Assembly (NCBI RefSeq): GCF_028649475.1
Contig: NZ_JAQSIP010000003.1
Span: forward strand, 1-64,000
Direction: 5' to 3'
Length of the DNA: 64,000 bases
DNA from: Curvibacter cyanobacteriorum
GTDB taxonomy: Bacteria; Pseudomonadota; Gammaproteobacteria; Burkholderiales; Burkholderiaceae_C
The notes under the pieces were generated by a model. The model was not told where the DNA came from. It did no database searches and was given only the letters and a program-made list of their open reading frames with translations. Both the position numbers and the translations under genes were made by a program. This document shows positions 53,306 through 61,994 of the stretch, in pieces. Numbering within the stretch: the first letter of the stretch is position 1; each line of letters starts with the position of its first letter.

Positions 53306-55102
53306 ATGCCTACTTACAACCCCCCCCTGCGCGACATGCAATTCGTGCTGCACGAAGTGCTCAAGGTCAGCGACGAGTTCAAGGCCTTGCCCCCGCATGC
53401 CGAGATCGATGCCGACACCATCAACGCCGTGCTCGAAGAGGGTGGCAAGTTCGCCGCCGAAGTCACGTTCCCGCTGAACATCAGCGGTGACACCGAAGGC
53501 TGCGTGCTCGACCGCAGCACGCACGAAGTCAAGACCCCGAGCGGCTTCAAGGACGCTTATGCGAAGTACGTCGAGGGCGGCTGGGCGGCGCTGTCCTGCG
53601 ACCCCGCTTACGGCGGCCAGGGCCTGCCGTTTGTGGTCAACCAGTGTTTCTACGAGATGATGAACTCGGCCAACCAGGCCTGGACCATGTACCCGGGCCT
53701 GAGCCACGGCGCCTACGAGGCCCTGCACGCCCACGGCACCGACGAGCAAAAGCGCCTGTACCTGCCCAAGCTCACCAGCGGTGAGTGGACCGGCACCATG
53801 TGCCTGACCGAACCGCACTGCGGCACCGACCTGGGCCTGCTGCGCACCAAGGCCGAGCCCCAGGCCGACGGCACCTACAAGATCACCGGCAACAAGATCT
53901 TCATCAGCGCCGGCGAGCACGACATGGCCGCCAACATCGTGCACCTGGTGCTGGCCCGCCTGCCGGACGCACCGGCCGGCAGCAAGGGCATCAGCCTGTT
54001 CGTGGTGCCCAAGTTCAAGGTCAATGACGACGGCAGCCTGGGTGAGCGCAACGCCATCTACTGCGGTGGCCTGGAGCACAAGATGGGCATCCACGGCAAT
54101 GCCACCGCCCAGATGGTCATCGACGGTGCCGTGGGCACCCTGGTGGGCCAACCCAACAAGGGCCTGGCCGCCATGTTCGTGATGATGAACGCCGCCCGCT
54201 TGGGCGTGGGCAACCAGTCGCTGGGCCTGACCGAAGTGGCCTACCAGAACGCGCTGGCCTACGCCAAGGACCGCATCCAGATGCGTTCGCTGAGCGGCAC
54301 CAAGGCCAAGGACAAGCCGGCCGATCCGATCATCGTGCACCCCGATGTGCGCAAGATGCTGCTGACCGCGCGGGCCTACGCCGAAGGCGGCCGCGCCATG
54401 GCCTGCTTCTGCGCCGTGCTGCTGGACAAGGAACTGCACCACCCCGACGAGAAGGTGCGCAAGGATTCGGCCGAAATGGTCGCCCTGCTGACCCCGATCG
54501 TGAAGGCCTTCATCACCGACAACGCCTGGGCCGCGACCACCGCCTGCCAGCAGGTGTTTGGTGGCCACGGCTACATCAAAGAGTGGGGCATGGAGCAGTT
54601 TGTGCGCGACGCCCGCATCAACATGATCTATGAAGGCACCAACACCATCCAGTCGCTGGACCTGCTGGGCCGCAAGATCCTGGGCAACAACGGCGCCTCG
54701 CTGAAGAAGTTCGGCAAGCTCGTGGCCCAGCTGGTGGAAGCCGAAGGCGTCAACGAGAAGATGGCCGAGTTCATCAACCCGCTGGCTTACCTGGGCGACC
54801 AGATGACCAAGTTCACCACCGAGATCGGCTTCAAGGGCTTCCAGAACCCCGACGAAGTGGGCGCCGCCGCGGTCGACTACCTGCGCGTGGCCGGCCACCT
54901 GGTGTTTGCCTACTTCTTTGCCCGCATGGCCTCGGTGGCCCTGAAGGAAATCGCGGCCGGCAACACCGACCCGTTCTACCAGGCCAAGCTGCAGACCGCG
55001 CGCTTCTACTTCGCCAAGCTGTTCCCTGAAACCGCTTCGCTGATGCGCACCGCCCGCAGCGGCTCCAAGGTGCTGATGGACACCGACGCCGTGTTCGCCT
55101 GA
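53306..55102 (+). CDS. Acyl-CoA dehydrogenase with extra C-terminal domain
   Basis: 598 residues from the ATG at 53306 with CAGGAG upstream. Longer than classical 380-residue enzymes, it fits the large subgroup with a C-terminal extension. CLTEPHCGTDLGLLRTKA is the FAD/substrate-binding segment, GVGNQSLGLTEVAYQNALAYAKDR follows, and MIYEGTNTIQSLDLLGRKIL has the catalytic Glu region. It oxidises acyl-CoA to 2-enoyl-CoA using an electron-transfer flavoprotein not encoded here. First enzyme gene of the beta-oxidation set. Confidence 0.92.
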   Translation: MPTYNPPLRDMQFVLHEVLKVSDEFKALPPHAEIDADTINAVLEEGGKFAAEVTFPLNISGDTEGCVLDRSTHEVKTPSGFKDAYAKYVEGGWAALSCDPAYGGQGLPFVVNQCFYEMMNSANQAWTMYPGLSHGAYEALHAHGTDEQKRLYLPKLTSGEWTGTMCLTEPHCGTDLGLLRTKAEPQADGTYKITGNKIFISAGEHDMAANIVHLVLARLPDAPAGSKGISLFVVPKFKVNDDGSLGERNAIYCGGLEHKMGIHGNATAQMVIDGAVGTLVGQPNKGLAAMFVMMNAARLGVGNQSLGLTEVAYQNALAYAKDRIQMRSLSGTKAKDKPADPIIVHPDVRKMLLTARAYAEGGRAMACFCAVLLDKELHHPDEKVRKDSAEMVALLTPIVKAFITDNAWAATTACQQVFGGHGYIKEWGMEQFVRDARINMIYEGTNTIQSLDLLGRKILGNNGASLKKFGKLVAQLVEAEGVNEKMAEFINPLAYLGDQMTKFTTEIGFKGFQNPDEVGAAAVDYLRVAGHLVFAYFFARMASVALKEIAAGNTDPFYQAKLQTARFYFAKLFPETASLMRTARSGSKVLMDTDAVFA

Positions 55103-55142
55103 AGCCCACGACGCCCCCGTTTTCCCTCACGCAGGAGACCCC

Positions 55143-55574
55143 ATGATCCCGTCACTTTTGACCGCCGGCCTGATGCTGATCAGTGGCGCGGCCTTGGCGC
55201 AGAACAGCCCGGTGGGCTTGTGGCGCAGCGTGGACGATGCCACTGGCGAAGCCAAGGCCGAGATCCGCATCGTCAGCGAGGCCTCGGGCCAGCTGGTCGG
55301 TCGCATCGACAAGGCCCTGGTGCAAAAGGGCAGCCCGACCTGCAAGGTCTGCACCGACGACCGCAAGGGCCAGCCCATGGTGGGGCTGGACATCATCCGT
55401 GGCGTGCGCAAGACCGACGGCAAGGACGTGTGGGAAAACGGCCGCATCCTGGACCCGGAAAACGGCAAGGAGTACACCGTGCGCCTCACGCCCCTGGAGG
55501 GCGGCAAGCAGCTCCAGGTGCGCGGCTACATCGGGCTCTTCTACCGCACCCAGGTGTGGCAACGCATCGAATAA
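55143..55574 (+). CDS. DUF2147 exported protein
   Basis: 143 residues. A signal peptide (MIPSLLTAGLMLISGAALAQ) precedes a DUF2147 lipocalin-like beta-barrel domain: SPVGLWRSVDDATGEAKAEIRI, CKVCTDDRKGQPMVGLDIIRG, WENGRILDPENGKEY and VRGYIGLFYRTQVW. The periplasmic family is uncharacterised; a role in binding lipids is possible. It sits between two cytoplasmic beta-oxidation genes with short gaps, which is an odd position for it. Confidence 0.88.
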   Translation: MIPSLLTAGLMLISGAALAQNSPVGLWRSVDDATGEAKAEIRIVSEASGQLVGRIDKALVQKGSPTCKVCTDDRKGQPMVGLDIIRGVRKTDGKDVWENGRILDPENGKEYTVRLTPLEGGKQLQVRGYIGLFYRTQVWQRIE

Positions 55575-55624
55575 GGCCACGGGCGCAGCGGCGCTGCGCC
55601 CCTTTGTCCTGAACAGGAAACCTC

Positions 55625-58024
55625 ATGAACCGATTTCAAGTGAAAAAAGTCGCCGTGCTCGGCGCAGGCGTGATGGGCGCGCAGATCGCGGCCCACCTCG
55701 TCAATGTCAAAGTGCCCGTGGTGCTGTTTGACCTGCCGGCCAAGGAAGGCCCCAAGAACGGCATCGTCAGCCGCGCCATCGACGGCCTCAAGAAGCTCAA
55801 GCCCGCACCGCTGGGCGTGGCCGAAGACGCCGCGCTGATCGGCCAGGCCAACTACGAAGAGCACCTGGACCAGTTGCGCGACTGCGACCTGATCATCGAG
55901 GCCATCGCCGAGCGCATGGACTGGAAGCTCGACCTCTACAAGAAGATCGCGCCCTTCGTCGCTCCGCACGCCATCGTGGCCTCGAACACCTCGGGCCTGT
56001 CGATCACTGCGCTCAGCGAAGCGCTGCCCGAAGCCATCAAGCCGCGCTTCTGCGGCATCCACTTCTTCAACCCGCCGCGCTACATGTACTTGGTGGAGTT
56101 GATCGCCACCCCGACCACCGAGCCGCAGATCCTCGACCAGCTCGAGAGCTTTGTCACCAGCGGCCTGGGCAAGGGCGTGGTGCGCGCCAAGGACACGCCC
56201 AACTTCATCGCCAACCGCGTCGGCATCGCTGGCATGCTGGCCACCATGAAGGAAGTCGAGAACTTCGGCCTGAGCTACGACGTGGTCGATGACCTGACGG
56301 GCAAGAAGCTGGGCCGCGCCAGCTCGGGCACCTTCCGCACCGCCGACGTGGTGGGCCTGGACACCATGGCCCACGTCATCAAGACGCTGCAAGACAACCT
56401 GACGCTGGAAACCGACCCCTTCTACGGCAGCTTTGGCACCCCTGAAGTGCTGAAGAAGCTGCTGGCGCTGGGCCACCTGGGCCAGAAGACCAAGGCCGGC
56501 TTTTTCAAGAAGGTCGGCCGCGACGTGCTGCGCTTCGAGCTCGAGAGCGAGGACTACGTGCCCGCCGGTCAAAAGGCCGATGAGGTCTATGGCCGCATGC
56601 TCAAGAAGCCCGCCGCCCAGCGCCTGGCCCTGCTGCGCAACGCTGAAGGCCCGCAAGGCCAGTTCCTGTGGGCCATCCTGCGCAACAGCTTCCACTACGC
56701 GGCCGTGCACCTGGCCAGCATCGCCGACAACGCCCGCGATGTGGACCAGGCCATGCGCTGGGGTTTCGGCATGAAGCAAGGCCCGTTCGAGCTGTGGCAA
56801 GAGGCCGGCTGGCTGCAAGTGGCGCAGTGGATCAACGAAGACATCGCAGCGGGCAAAACGCTGTGCAATGCACCGCTGCCTGATTGGGTGTTCAAGGGCC
56901 CGGTGGCCGAGGCCGGCGGCGTGCACACCCCGCAGGGCTCGTACAACCCGAGCACCAACACCTTCGAGCCGCGCCGCCAGTTGCCGGTCTATGCGCGTCA
57001 GCATTTCCCGGAAGCCCTGCTGGGCGAGGGGGCGGTGACCTTCGAGACCGCAGGCAAGACCCTGCACGAAGACGAGGCCATCCGCCTGTGGACGCTGGAC
57101 GACGAGGTGCTGATCGCCAGCATCAAGAGCAAGATGCATGCGATCGGCCCCGGCGTGGTCGAGGGCCTGCAGCAAGGCATCGAACTGGCGGAGCAGCAGT
57201 ACAAGGGCCTGGTGATCTGGTCGGGTGACGAGCCCTTCAGTGCCGGCGCCGACCTGCAGTCCATGCTGCCGGCCTTCATGATCGCCGGGGTGGACGCCAT
57301 CGAAGGCGCCGAGCACGAGTTGCAGCAACTCATGCTGCGCCTGCGCTACGCCGGCGTGCCCGTGGTGTCGGCCGTGCGTGGCCTGGCCCTGGGCGGCGGT
57401 TGCGAGCTGGCCGTGCATTCGGCGCGCCGCGTGGTGGCGATGGAAAGCTACATCGGCCTGGTGGAAGTCGGGGTGGGCCTGGTGCCCGGTGCCGGCGGCC
57501 TGACTTACATCGCACGCCGTGCCGCCGAGAACGCGGCCACCTCCACCGGCAAGGACCTGCTGCCCTTCCTGACTGAGGGCTTCACCGCCGCGGCCATGGC
57601 CAAGGTCGGCACCAGCGCGCTGGAATCGCGCAAGCTGGGTTACCTGCTCGACAGCGACGTCATCGTGCCCAACAAGGACGAGTTGCTGTTTGTGGCCCTC
57701 AACGAAGCCAAGTCGATGTTCGACGGTGGCTGGCGTGCCCCGTTGAAGCGCCAGTTCCCGGTGGCCGGCCGCAGCGGCATCGCCACCATCCAGGGCTCGC
57801 TGGTCAACATGCGTGACGGCGGCTTCATCAGCCAGCACGACTTCCACATCGGCTGCCTGATCGCCAACGTGGTCTGCGGTGGCGAGGTCGACGCCGGCAC
57901 CCTGGTCACCGAGGAGTACCTGATGGCGCTGGAGCGCAAGGCGTTCTGCTCGCTCATCGTGCACCCCAAGACGCAGGAACGCATCATGGGCATGCTCTCG
58001 ACCGGCAAGCCGGTGCGCAACTGA
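55625..58024 (+). CDS. 3-hydroxyacyl-CoA dehydrogenase / enoyl-CoA hydratase, FadN-type
   Basis: 799 residues. The NAD-binding dehydrogenase comes first: VLGAGVMGAQIAAHLV at 10-25, then SNTSGLSITALSEALP, FCGIHFFNPPRYMYLVELI and the C-terminal dehydrogenase helices. The crotonase domain follows from about residue 490: SGDEPFSAGADLQSM, ALGGGCELAVHSARRVVAMESYIGLVEVGVGLVPGAGG with two Glu in the expected catalytic places. Domain order (dehydrogenase-hydratase) is the reverse of E. coli FadB and matches FadN. It does the hydration and second oxidation in beta-oxidation. Confidence 0.92.
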   Translation: MNRFQVKKVAVLGAGVMGAQIAAHLVNVKVPVVLFDLPAKEGPKNGIVSRAIDGLKKLKPAPLGVAEDAALIGQANYEEHLDQLRDCDLIIEAIAERMDWKLDLYKKIAPFVAPHAIVASNTSGLSITALSEALPEAIKPRFCGIHFFNPPRYMYLVELIATPTTEPQILDQLESFVTSGLGKGVVRAKDTPNFIANRVGIAGMLATMKEVENFGLSYDVVDDLTGKKLGRASSGTFRTADVVGLDTMAHVIKTLQDNLTLETDPFYGSFGTPEVLKKLLALGHLGQKTKAGFFKKVGRDVLRFELESEDYVPAGQKADEVYGRMLKKPAAQRLALLRNAEGPQGQFLWAILRNSFHYAAVHLASIADNARDVDQAMRWGFGMKQGPFELWQEAGWLQVAQWINEDIAAGKTLCNAPLPDWVFKGPVAEAGGVHTPQGSYNPSTNTFEPRRQLPVYARQHFPEALLGEGAVTFETAGKTLHEDEAIRLWTLDDEVLIASIKSKMHAIGPGVVEGLQQGIELAEQQYKGLVIWSGDEPFSAGADLQSMLPAFMIAGVDAIEGAEHELQQLMLRLRYAGVPVVSAVRGLALGGGCELAVHSARRVVAMESYIGLVEVGVGLVPGAGGLTYIARRAAENAATSTGKDLLPFLTEGFTAAAMAKVGTSALESRKLGYLLDSDVIVPNKDELLFVALNEAKSMFDGGWRAPLKRQFPVAGRSGIATIQGSLVNMRDGGFISQHDFHIGCLIANVVCGGEVDAGTLVTEEYLMALERKAFCSLIVHPKTQERIMGMLSTGKPVRN

Positions 58025-58548
58025 TGGGTTCGGTGACTGCCGTGGAACGTGCGCCCAACAAGCTGCAACGCTCGCTGATGCGTCTGGACGAAGCCCCGGC
58101 TTTCATGCGGGGCTGGGTGCAGAACATCATCCTGCGCCGTGCCGTGCCTTTCACCGGCACGGCGGGGGTGCGCTTCATCTCGCTGAGCCCGGAGCAGGTG
58201 GAGGTGCGGCTGGCCAACGAGGCGCGGGTGCACAACCACATCGGTGGTGTGCACACTTCGGCGATGAACCTGCTGGCCGAAACGGCCACCGGCATGGTCA
58301 TCGGCATGAACGTGCGCGACGACTGCACACCGCTGGCCAAGTCGATGTCCATGCGCTTCGTGCGGCGGGCCAGCGGCGGCCTGAAGGCCGTCGCCACGCT
58401 CAGCCCCGAACAGGCCGCCTACATGCAGGCCAATGAAAAAGGCGAGTTGGCCGTGGCGGTCACCGTCACCGACGACACCGGCGCCGAGCCGGTGCAATGC
58501 GAATTTATCTGGGCCTGGGTTCCTGCCAGCCGCCCGACCAAGAACTGA
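58024..58548 (+). CDS. DUF4442 hotdog-fold protein (putative thioesterase)
   Basis: 174 residues, its ATG overlapping the previous TGA by one base. A hotdog fold of the DUF4442 type: VEVRLANEARVHNHIGGVHTSAMNLLAETATGMVIG, where HNHIGGVHT lies in the substrate loop and the helix. Members are annotated as acyl-CoA thioesterases, mostly untested. Tight coupling to FadN suggests removal of stalled or unusual acyl-CoA intermediates. Confidence 0.82.
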   Translation: MGSVTAVERAPNKLQRSLMRLDEAPAFMRGWVQNIILRRAVPFTGTAGVRFISLSPEQVEVRLANEARVHNHIGGVHTSAMNLLAETATGMVIGMNVRDDCTPLAKSMSMRFVRRASGGLKAVATLSPEQAAYMQANEKGELAVAVTVTDDTGAEPVQCEFIWAWVPASRPTKN

Positions 58549-58560
58549 AGGAGTTTCACC

Positions 58561-59760
58561 ATGGCCCACCCCGTCCAGGACGCCTACATTGTTGCTGCCA
58601 CGCGCACCCCGATCGGGCGTTCGCACCGCGGCTTCTTCCGCAACACCCGGCCCGACGACCTGCTGGCCACCACGCTGAAGGCCGCACTGGCCCAGGTGCC
58701 CGATCTGGACCCCGCCAGCATCGAAGACATCATCTGCGGCTGCGCCATCCCCGAAGCCCAGCAGGGCCTGAACGTGGCCCGTGTGGCCGCCGTGCTGGCC
58801 GGCCTGCCCACCAGCGTGGGCGGCATCACCGTCAACCGCTTCTGCGCCTCGGGCCTGTCGGCCGTGCAGATGGCGGCCGATCGCATCCGCGTCGGCGAAG
58901 CCGAAGTGATGATCGCCGCGGGCGTTGAAAGCATGAGCATGGTGCCCATGATGGGCAATTCGCCCTCGCTGTCGCCCAGCATCTTCGAGCGCGACGGCGA
59001 CGTGGGCATCGCCTACGGCATGGGCCTGACCGCCGAAAAGGTGGCGCAGCAGTGGAAGGTCAGCCGCGAAGCGCAAGACGAGTTCGCGCTGCAGTCGCAC
59101 CTGAAGGCCCTCAAGGCCCAGCAGGCGGGCGAGTTCACGGCCGAGATCACCCCGATCGAAGTGACCGAGCGCCGGCCCGATCTGGCCACCGGCGAGGTCA
59201 GCCTGAAGACCCGCACCGTGAGCTTGGACGAAGGCGCCCGCCCCGACACCACGCTCGAAGGCCTGGCCAAGCTCAAGACTGTGTTCGCCGCGCGCGGCTC
59301 GGTGACGGCGGGCAACAGCTCGCAGACCTCGGACGGCGCCGGCGCGCTGATCCTGGCCAGCGGCAACGCGGTCAAGCGCTTCGGCCTCAAGCCGCTGGCG
59401 CGCTTTGTCAGCTTCGCCAGCAAGGGCGTGCCGCCGCACATCATGGGCATCGGCCCGATCGAGGCCATCCCCGCCGCGCTGCGCTACGCCGGGCTGAAGC
59501 AGGACGACATCGACTGGTTCGAGCTGAACGAAGCCTTCGCCGCGCAATCGCTGGCCGTCATCAACACCCTGGGCCTGGACCCGGCCAAGGTCAACCGCAT
59601 GGGCGGCGCCATCGCGCTGGGCCACCCGCTGGGCGCCACTGGCGCCATCCGCTCGGCCACCGTGGTGCACGCGCTGCAGCGGCACCAGCTGAAGTACGGC
59701 ATGGTGACGATGTGTGTGGGCATGGGGCAAGGCGCCGCCGGCATCTTCGAACGCTGTTAA
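58561..59760 (+). CDS. Acetyl-CoA C-acyltransferase (thiolase)
   Basis: 399 residues. Active-site nucleophile Cys in TVNRFCASGLSAVQMAA, then MGGAIALGHPLGATGAI with the catalytic His and MVTMCVGMGQGAAGIFE with the second Cys, all three thiolase signatures. Preceded by the GVESMSMVPMMG region. Cleaves 3-ketoacyl-CoA to acetyl-CoA in the last step of beta-oxidation. An AAGGAG site lies in front. Last gene of the compact cluster before a repeat-rich spacer. Confidence 0.93.
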   Translation: MAHPVQDAYIVAATRTPIGRSHRGFFRNTRPDDLLATTLKAALAQVPDLDPASIEDIICGCAIPEAQQGLNVARVAAVLAGLPTSVGGITVNRFCASGLSAVQMAADRIRVGEAEVMIAAGVESMSMVPMMGNSPSLSPSIFERDGDVGIAYGMGLTAEKVAQQWKVSREAQDEFALQSHLKALKAQQAGEFTAEITPIEVTERRPDLATGEVSLKTRTVSLDEGARPDTTLEGLAKLKTVFAARGSVTAGNSSQTSDGAGALILASGNAVKRFGLKPLARFVSFASKGVPPHIMGIGPIEAIPAALRYAGLKQDDIDWFELNEAFAAQSLAVINTLGLDPAKVNRMGGAIALGHPLGATGAIRSATVVHALQRHQLKYGMVTMCVGMGQGAAGIFERC

Positions 59761-59768
59761 CTGGCTAC

Positions 59769-59869
59769 CGGATGGGCGCCATGCGTCGTTGGGCGGTGCT
59801 CGGAATCCTCACGTACCTGAAGTACGTTGCGGTTCCTGTGCTCCGTCCGCCTAGCCTGACACCCATCCG
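59769..59869. repeat. Long imperfect inverted repeat after the thiolase gene
   Basis: Arms of about 47 bp centred at 59819: outer ends cggatggg / cccatccg are perfect, as are inner ends acgtac / gtacgt around a short loop. The RNA would fold into a long hairpin with internal mismatches. The layout suits an extragenic palindromic element rather than a simple terminator, as no T-tract follows. Confidence 0.75.
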
Positions 59870-60075
59870 CTACGCCCGATAGGCCGTCGTTGGGGGGCTT
59901 GCGGCGTGATGGGGGCTTTCTCGGGCGCTGGGGAGGGGCGGGGTTTTCTTGGGGGGCGTGCGCTCCAGTCCCGGTGTGCCGGCCGTCTAGCTTGGCACCC
60001 ATACGCTACGCCCGATAGGTCGTCTTTGGGGGCTTGCGGCGCGATGGCGGCTTCTCGGGCGCTTGGGTGGGGCGC
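59845..60075. repeat. Two imperfect direct repeat units of about 96 bp
   Basis: Unit A at 59845-59941 and unit B at 59980-60075 share ctag-c-t-g-cacccat, gctacgcccgatagg and ggcttgcggcg-gatgg-g-cttctcgggcgct. Offset is about 135 bp. Unit A overlaps the right arm of the inverted repeat. The 59761-60259 spacer (about 500 bp) holds no gene I can support. Confidence 0.7.
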
Positions 60076-60259
60076 AGCGTTTCTGTGTTGGTGAGTGCGC
60101 CCCTGTGGTTGTGGGTCGTTCGGCTGACCTGAGGCCGATCCGTTGCGCCCTTGAGTGTGGGGTGGGCGCAGGCTCAGGGGCAGGGCGGCTCTGCTCGGCT
60201 TAACATCCGGCGTCGCCAATTCGACTGTCTGATTTTTGAACCTGTCTGACACTGCACGC

Positions 60260-61087
60260 ATGAGCTCACATCCACTTGATATCGCACTGAAGTTGCAAGC
60301 CTCCGCTTCGGCGCCTGGGCACTTCACGGGGCAGTCGAGCCCCGCTTACTGGAACATGGTGGGCCCGTTTGGGGGGACCACGGCAGCGACCTTGCTGGAG
60401 GCGGTGTTGCGCCACCCCGATTTGCTGGGCGAGCCGCTGTCGCTGACGGTCAATTACGCGGGGGCGGTGAATGCCGGCGAGTTCGAGGTGCAAGCCCAGC
60501 CGGTGCGCACCAACCGGTCGACCCAGCACTGGGTCATCACGCAGTTGCAAAAGGACGCCGAGGGCCAGCCCGTGGTGTGCACCACGGCCACCGCGGTGAC
60601 GGCGGCGCGGCGCGAGACCTGGAGCGTGTCGGACACGCCGATGCCCGAGGTGCCCCCCCCCGATGAGGTGCCGCGCCTGGACCTGGCGCGGGGCGTGGAG
60701 TGGATCAACCGCTATGAGATGCGCCCCGTGTCGGGCGTGATCCCGCAGCAGTGGGACGGCTCGGGCGACAGCAGCCTGTCGCAGTTGTGGATGCGCGACC
60801 AGCCGCCGCGACCGCTCGATTTCTGCGCCTTGGCGGCCATGTCCGACATCTTCTTCCCCCGTGTCTGGCTGCGCCGGGCCACCCGGGTGCCCGCCGGCAC
60901 GGTGTCCATCACCATTTACTTCCATGTGGGGCTGGCCGAACTGGCGGCCACCGGGTCGGGCTACCTGCTGGGCCAGGCGCGGGCGCAGGAGTTCCGCAAC
61001 GGGTTTTTTGACCAGACCGCCCAGCTCTGGAACCAGGCGGGCCAGTTGCTGGTCAGCACCCACCAGGTCGTTTACTTCAAGGAGTGA
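60260..61087 (+). CDS. TesB-like thioesterase family protein
   Basis: 275 residues from the ATG at 60260 (a TTG at 60236 is in frame but unsupported). Two hotdog domains in tandem: MVGPFGGTTAATLLEAVLRHP, SLTVNYAGAVNAGEFEVQAQPVRTNRSTQHWVITQ in the first, and RPLDFCALAAMSDIFFPRVWLR, VPAGTVSITIYFHV and DQTAQLWNQAGQLLVSTHQVVYFKE in the second. This is the acyl-CoA thioesterase II plan, hydrolysing acyl-CoA to free acid. Part of the fatty acid locus. Confidence 0.85.
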   Translation: MSSHPLDIALKLQASASAPGHFTGQSSPAYWNMVGPFGGTTAATLLEAVLRHPDLLGEPLSLTVNYAGAVNAGEFEVQAQPVRTNRSTQHWVITQLQKDAEGQPVVCTTATAVTAARRETWSVSDTPMPEVPPPDEVPRLDLARGVEWINRYEMRPVSGVIPQQWDGSGDSSLSQLWMRDQPPRPLDFCALAAMSDIFFPRVWLRRATRVPAGTVSITIYFHVGLAELAATGSGYLLGQARAQEFRNGFFDQTAQLWNQAGQLLVSTHQVVYFKE

Positions 61088-61169
61088 GCCGCGCCGCATG
61101 CCGCATCGATGCTGCGCGGCCGCTTTGCTTCAGATTCCATCACCCCTCACCCCATTCCAAGGAAGCCCC

Positions 61170-61937
61170 ATGAGCCAAGACATCCTGGTCCACACCGAAG
61201 CCGGTGTCAGCACCATCACCCTGAACCGGGTCGACAAGAAGAACTCCATCACCTCGGCGATGTACGCCACCATGGCCGACGCGTTGGCTTCGGCCCAGGA
61301 CGACGCCGCGGTGCGCGTGGTGGTGTTCCAGGGCGACCTCACCATCTTCAGCGCCGGCAACGACATCGGTGATTTCCTCAACAAACCGCCTGCCGGCATG
61401 GACTCGCCGGTGTTCCGGTTCCTGCACGGCCTCGCGGCCTTCCCCAAGCCGGTGGTGGCAGCGGTGTGCGGCCCGGCCGTGGGCATCGGCACCACCATGC
61501 TGTTCCATTGCGACCTGGTCTACGCGGGCGACAACGCGGCGTTCTCGATGCCGTTCGTGAACCTGGGTCTGTGCCCCGAGGCCGCTTCGAGCCTGCTGGT
61601 GCCGCAGATGCTGGGTTACCACCGCGCCGCCGAGGCGCTGTTGCTGGGCGAGCCCTTCATGGCCGAGGCGGCCCTGGAGGTGGGCCTGGTCAACCGCGTG
61701 GTGCCGCCGACCGAAGCCAATGCTGTGGCGCAGTTGGTGGCCAAGAAGCTGGCCGCCAAGCCGCTGAGTTCCCTGATCGAGACCAAGCGCCTCATGAAGG
61801 GGGGTCAGGCCGCGCTGGTGGCCCAGCGCATGACGGAAGAGGGCGCCAGCTTTGGCCGCATGCTGCAGGAGCCCGCGGCCAAAGAGGCTTTCACGGCCTT
61901 CATGGAGAAGCGCCGCCCTGATTTTTCGGGCCTGTGA
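61170..61937 (+). CDS. Enoyl-CoA hydratase/isomerase family protein
   Basis: 255 residues from the ATG at 61170, with AAGGAA upstream; the long open frame in front overlaps the thioesterase. Crotonase pattern: LNRVDKKNSITSAMYATM, FQGDLTIFSAGNDIGDF (first oxyanion-hole region) and AVCGPAVGIGTTMLFHCDLVYAGDNAAFSMPFVNLGLCPEAASSLLVPQMLG. One of the usual two catalytic glutamates is replaced in the F-V-N-L-G stretch, so it may be an isomerase rather than a hydratase. Substrate uncertain. Confidence 0.88.
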   Translation: MSQDILVHTEAGVSTITLNRVDKKNSITSAMYATMADALASAQDDAAVRVVVFQGDLTIFSAGNDIGDFLNKPPAGMDSPVFRFLHGLAAFPKPVVAAVCGPAVGIGTTMLFHCDLVYAGDNAAFSMPFVNLGLCPEAASSLLVPQMLGYHRAAEALLLGEPFMAEAALEVGLVNRVVPPTEANAVAQLVAKKLAAKPLSSLIETKRLMKGGQAALVAQRMTEEGASFGRMLQEPAAKEAFTAFMEKRRPDFSGL

Positions 61938-61944
61938 GGGCCGT

Positions 61945-61988
61945 GGCCCCGGCCGGGGCCGGGGCTTGTGCTGGGGCCGAGGCCCCAG
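61945..61988. terminator. GC-rich hairpins between convergent genes
   Basis: A perfect 16-bp palindrome ggccccggccggggcc (61945-61960) and an 8-bp stem with GA loop, ctggggcc / ggccccag (61971-61988), fill the gap between the enoyl-CoA hydratase and yicC stops. They are stable but lack T-tracts, so act as 3'-end barriers or Rho-assisted terminators. Confidence 0.5.
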
Positions 61989-61994
61989 GATCGA

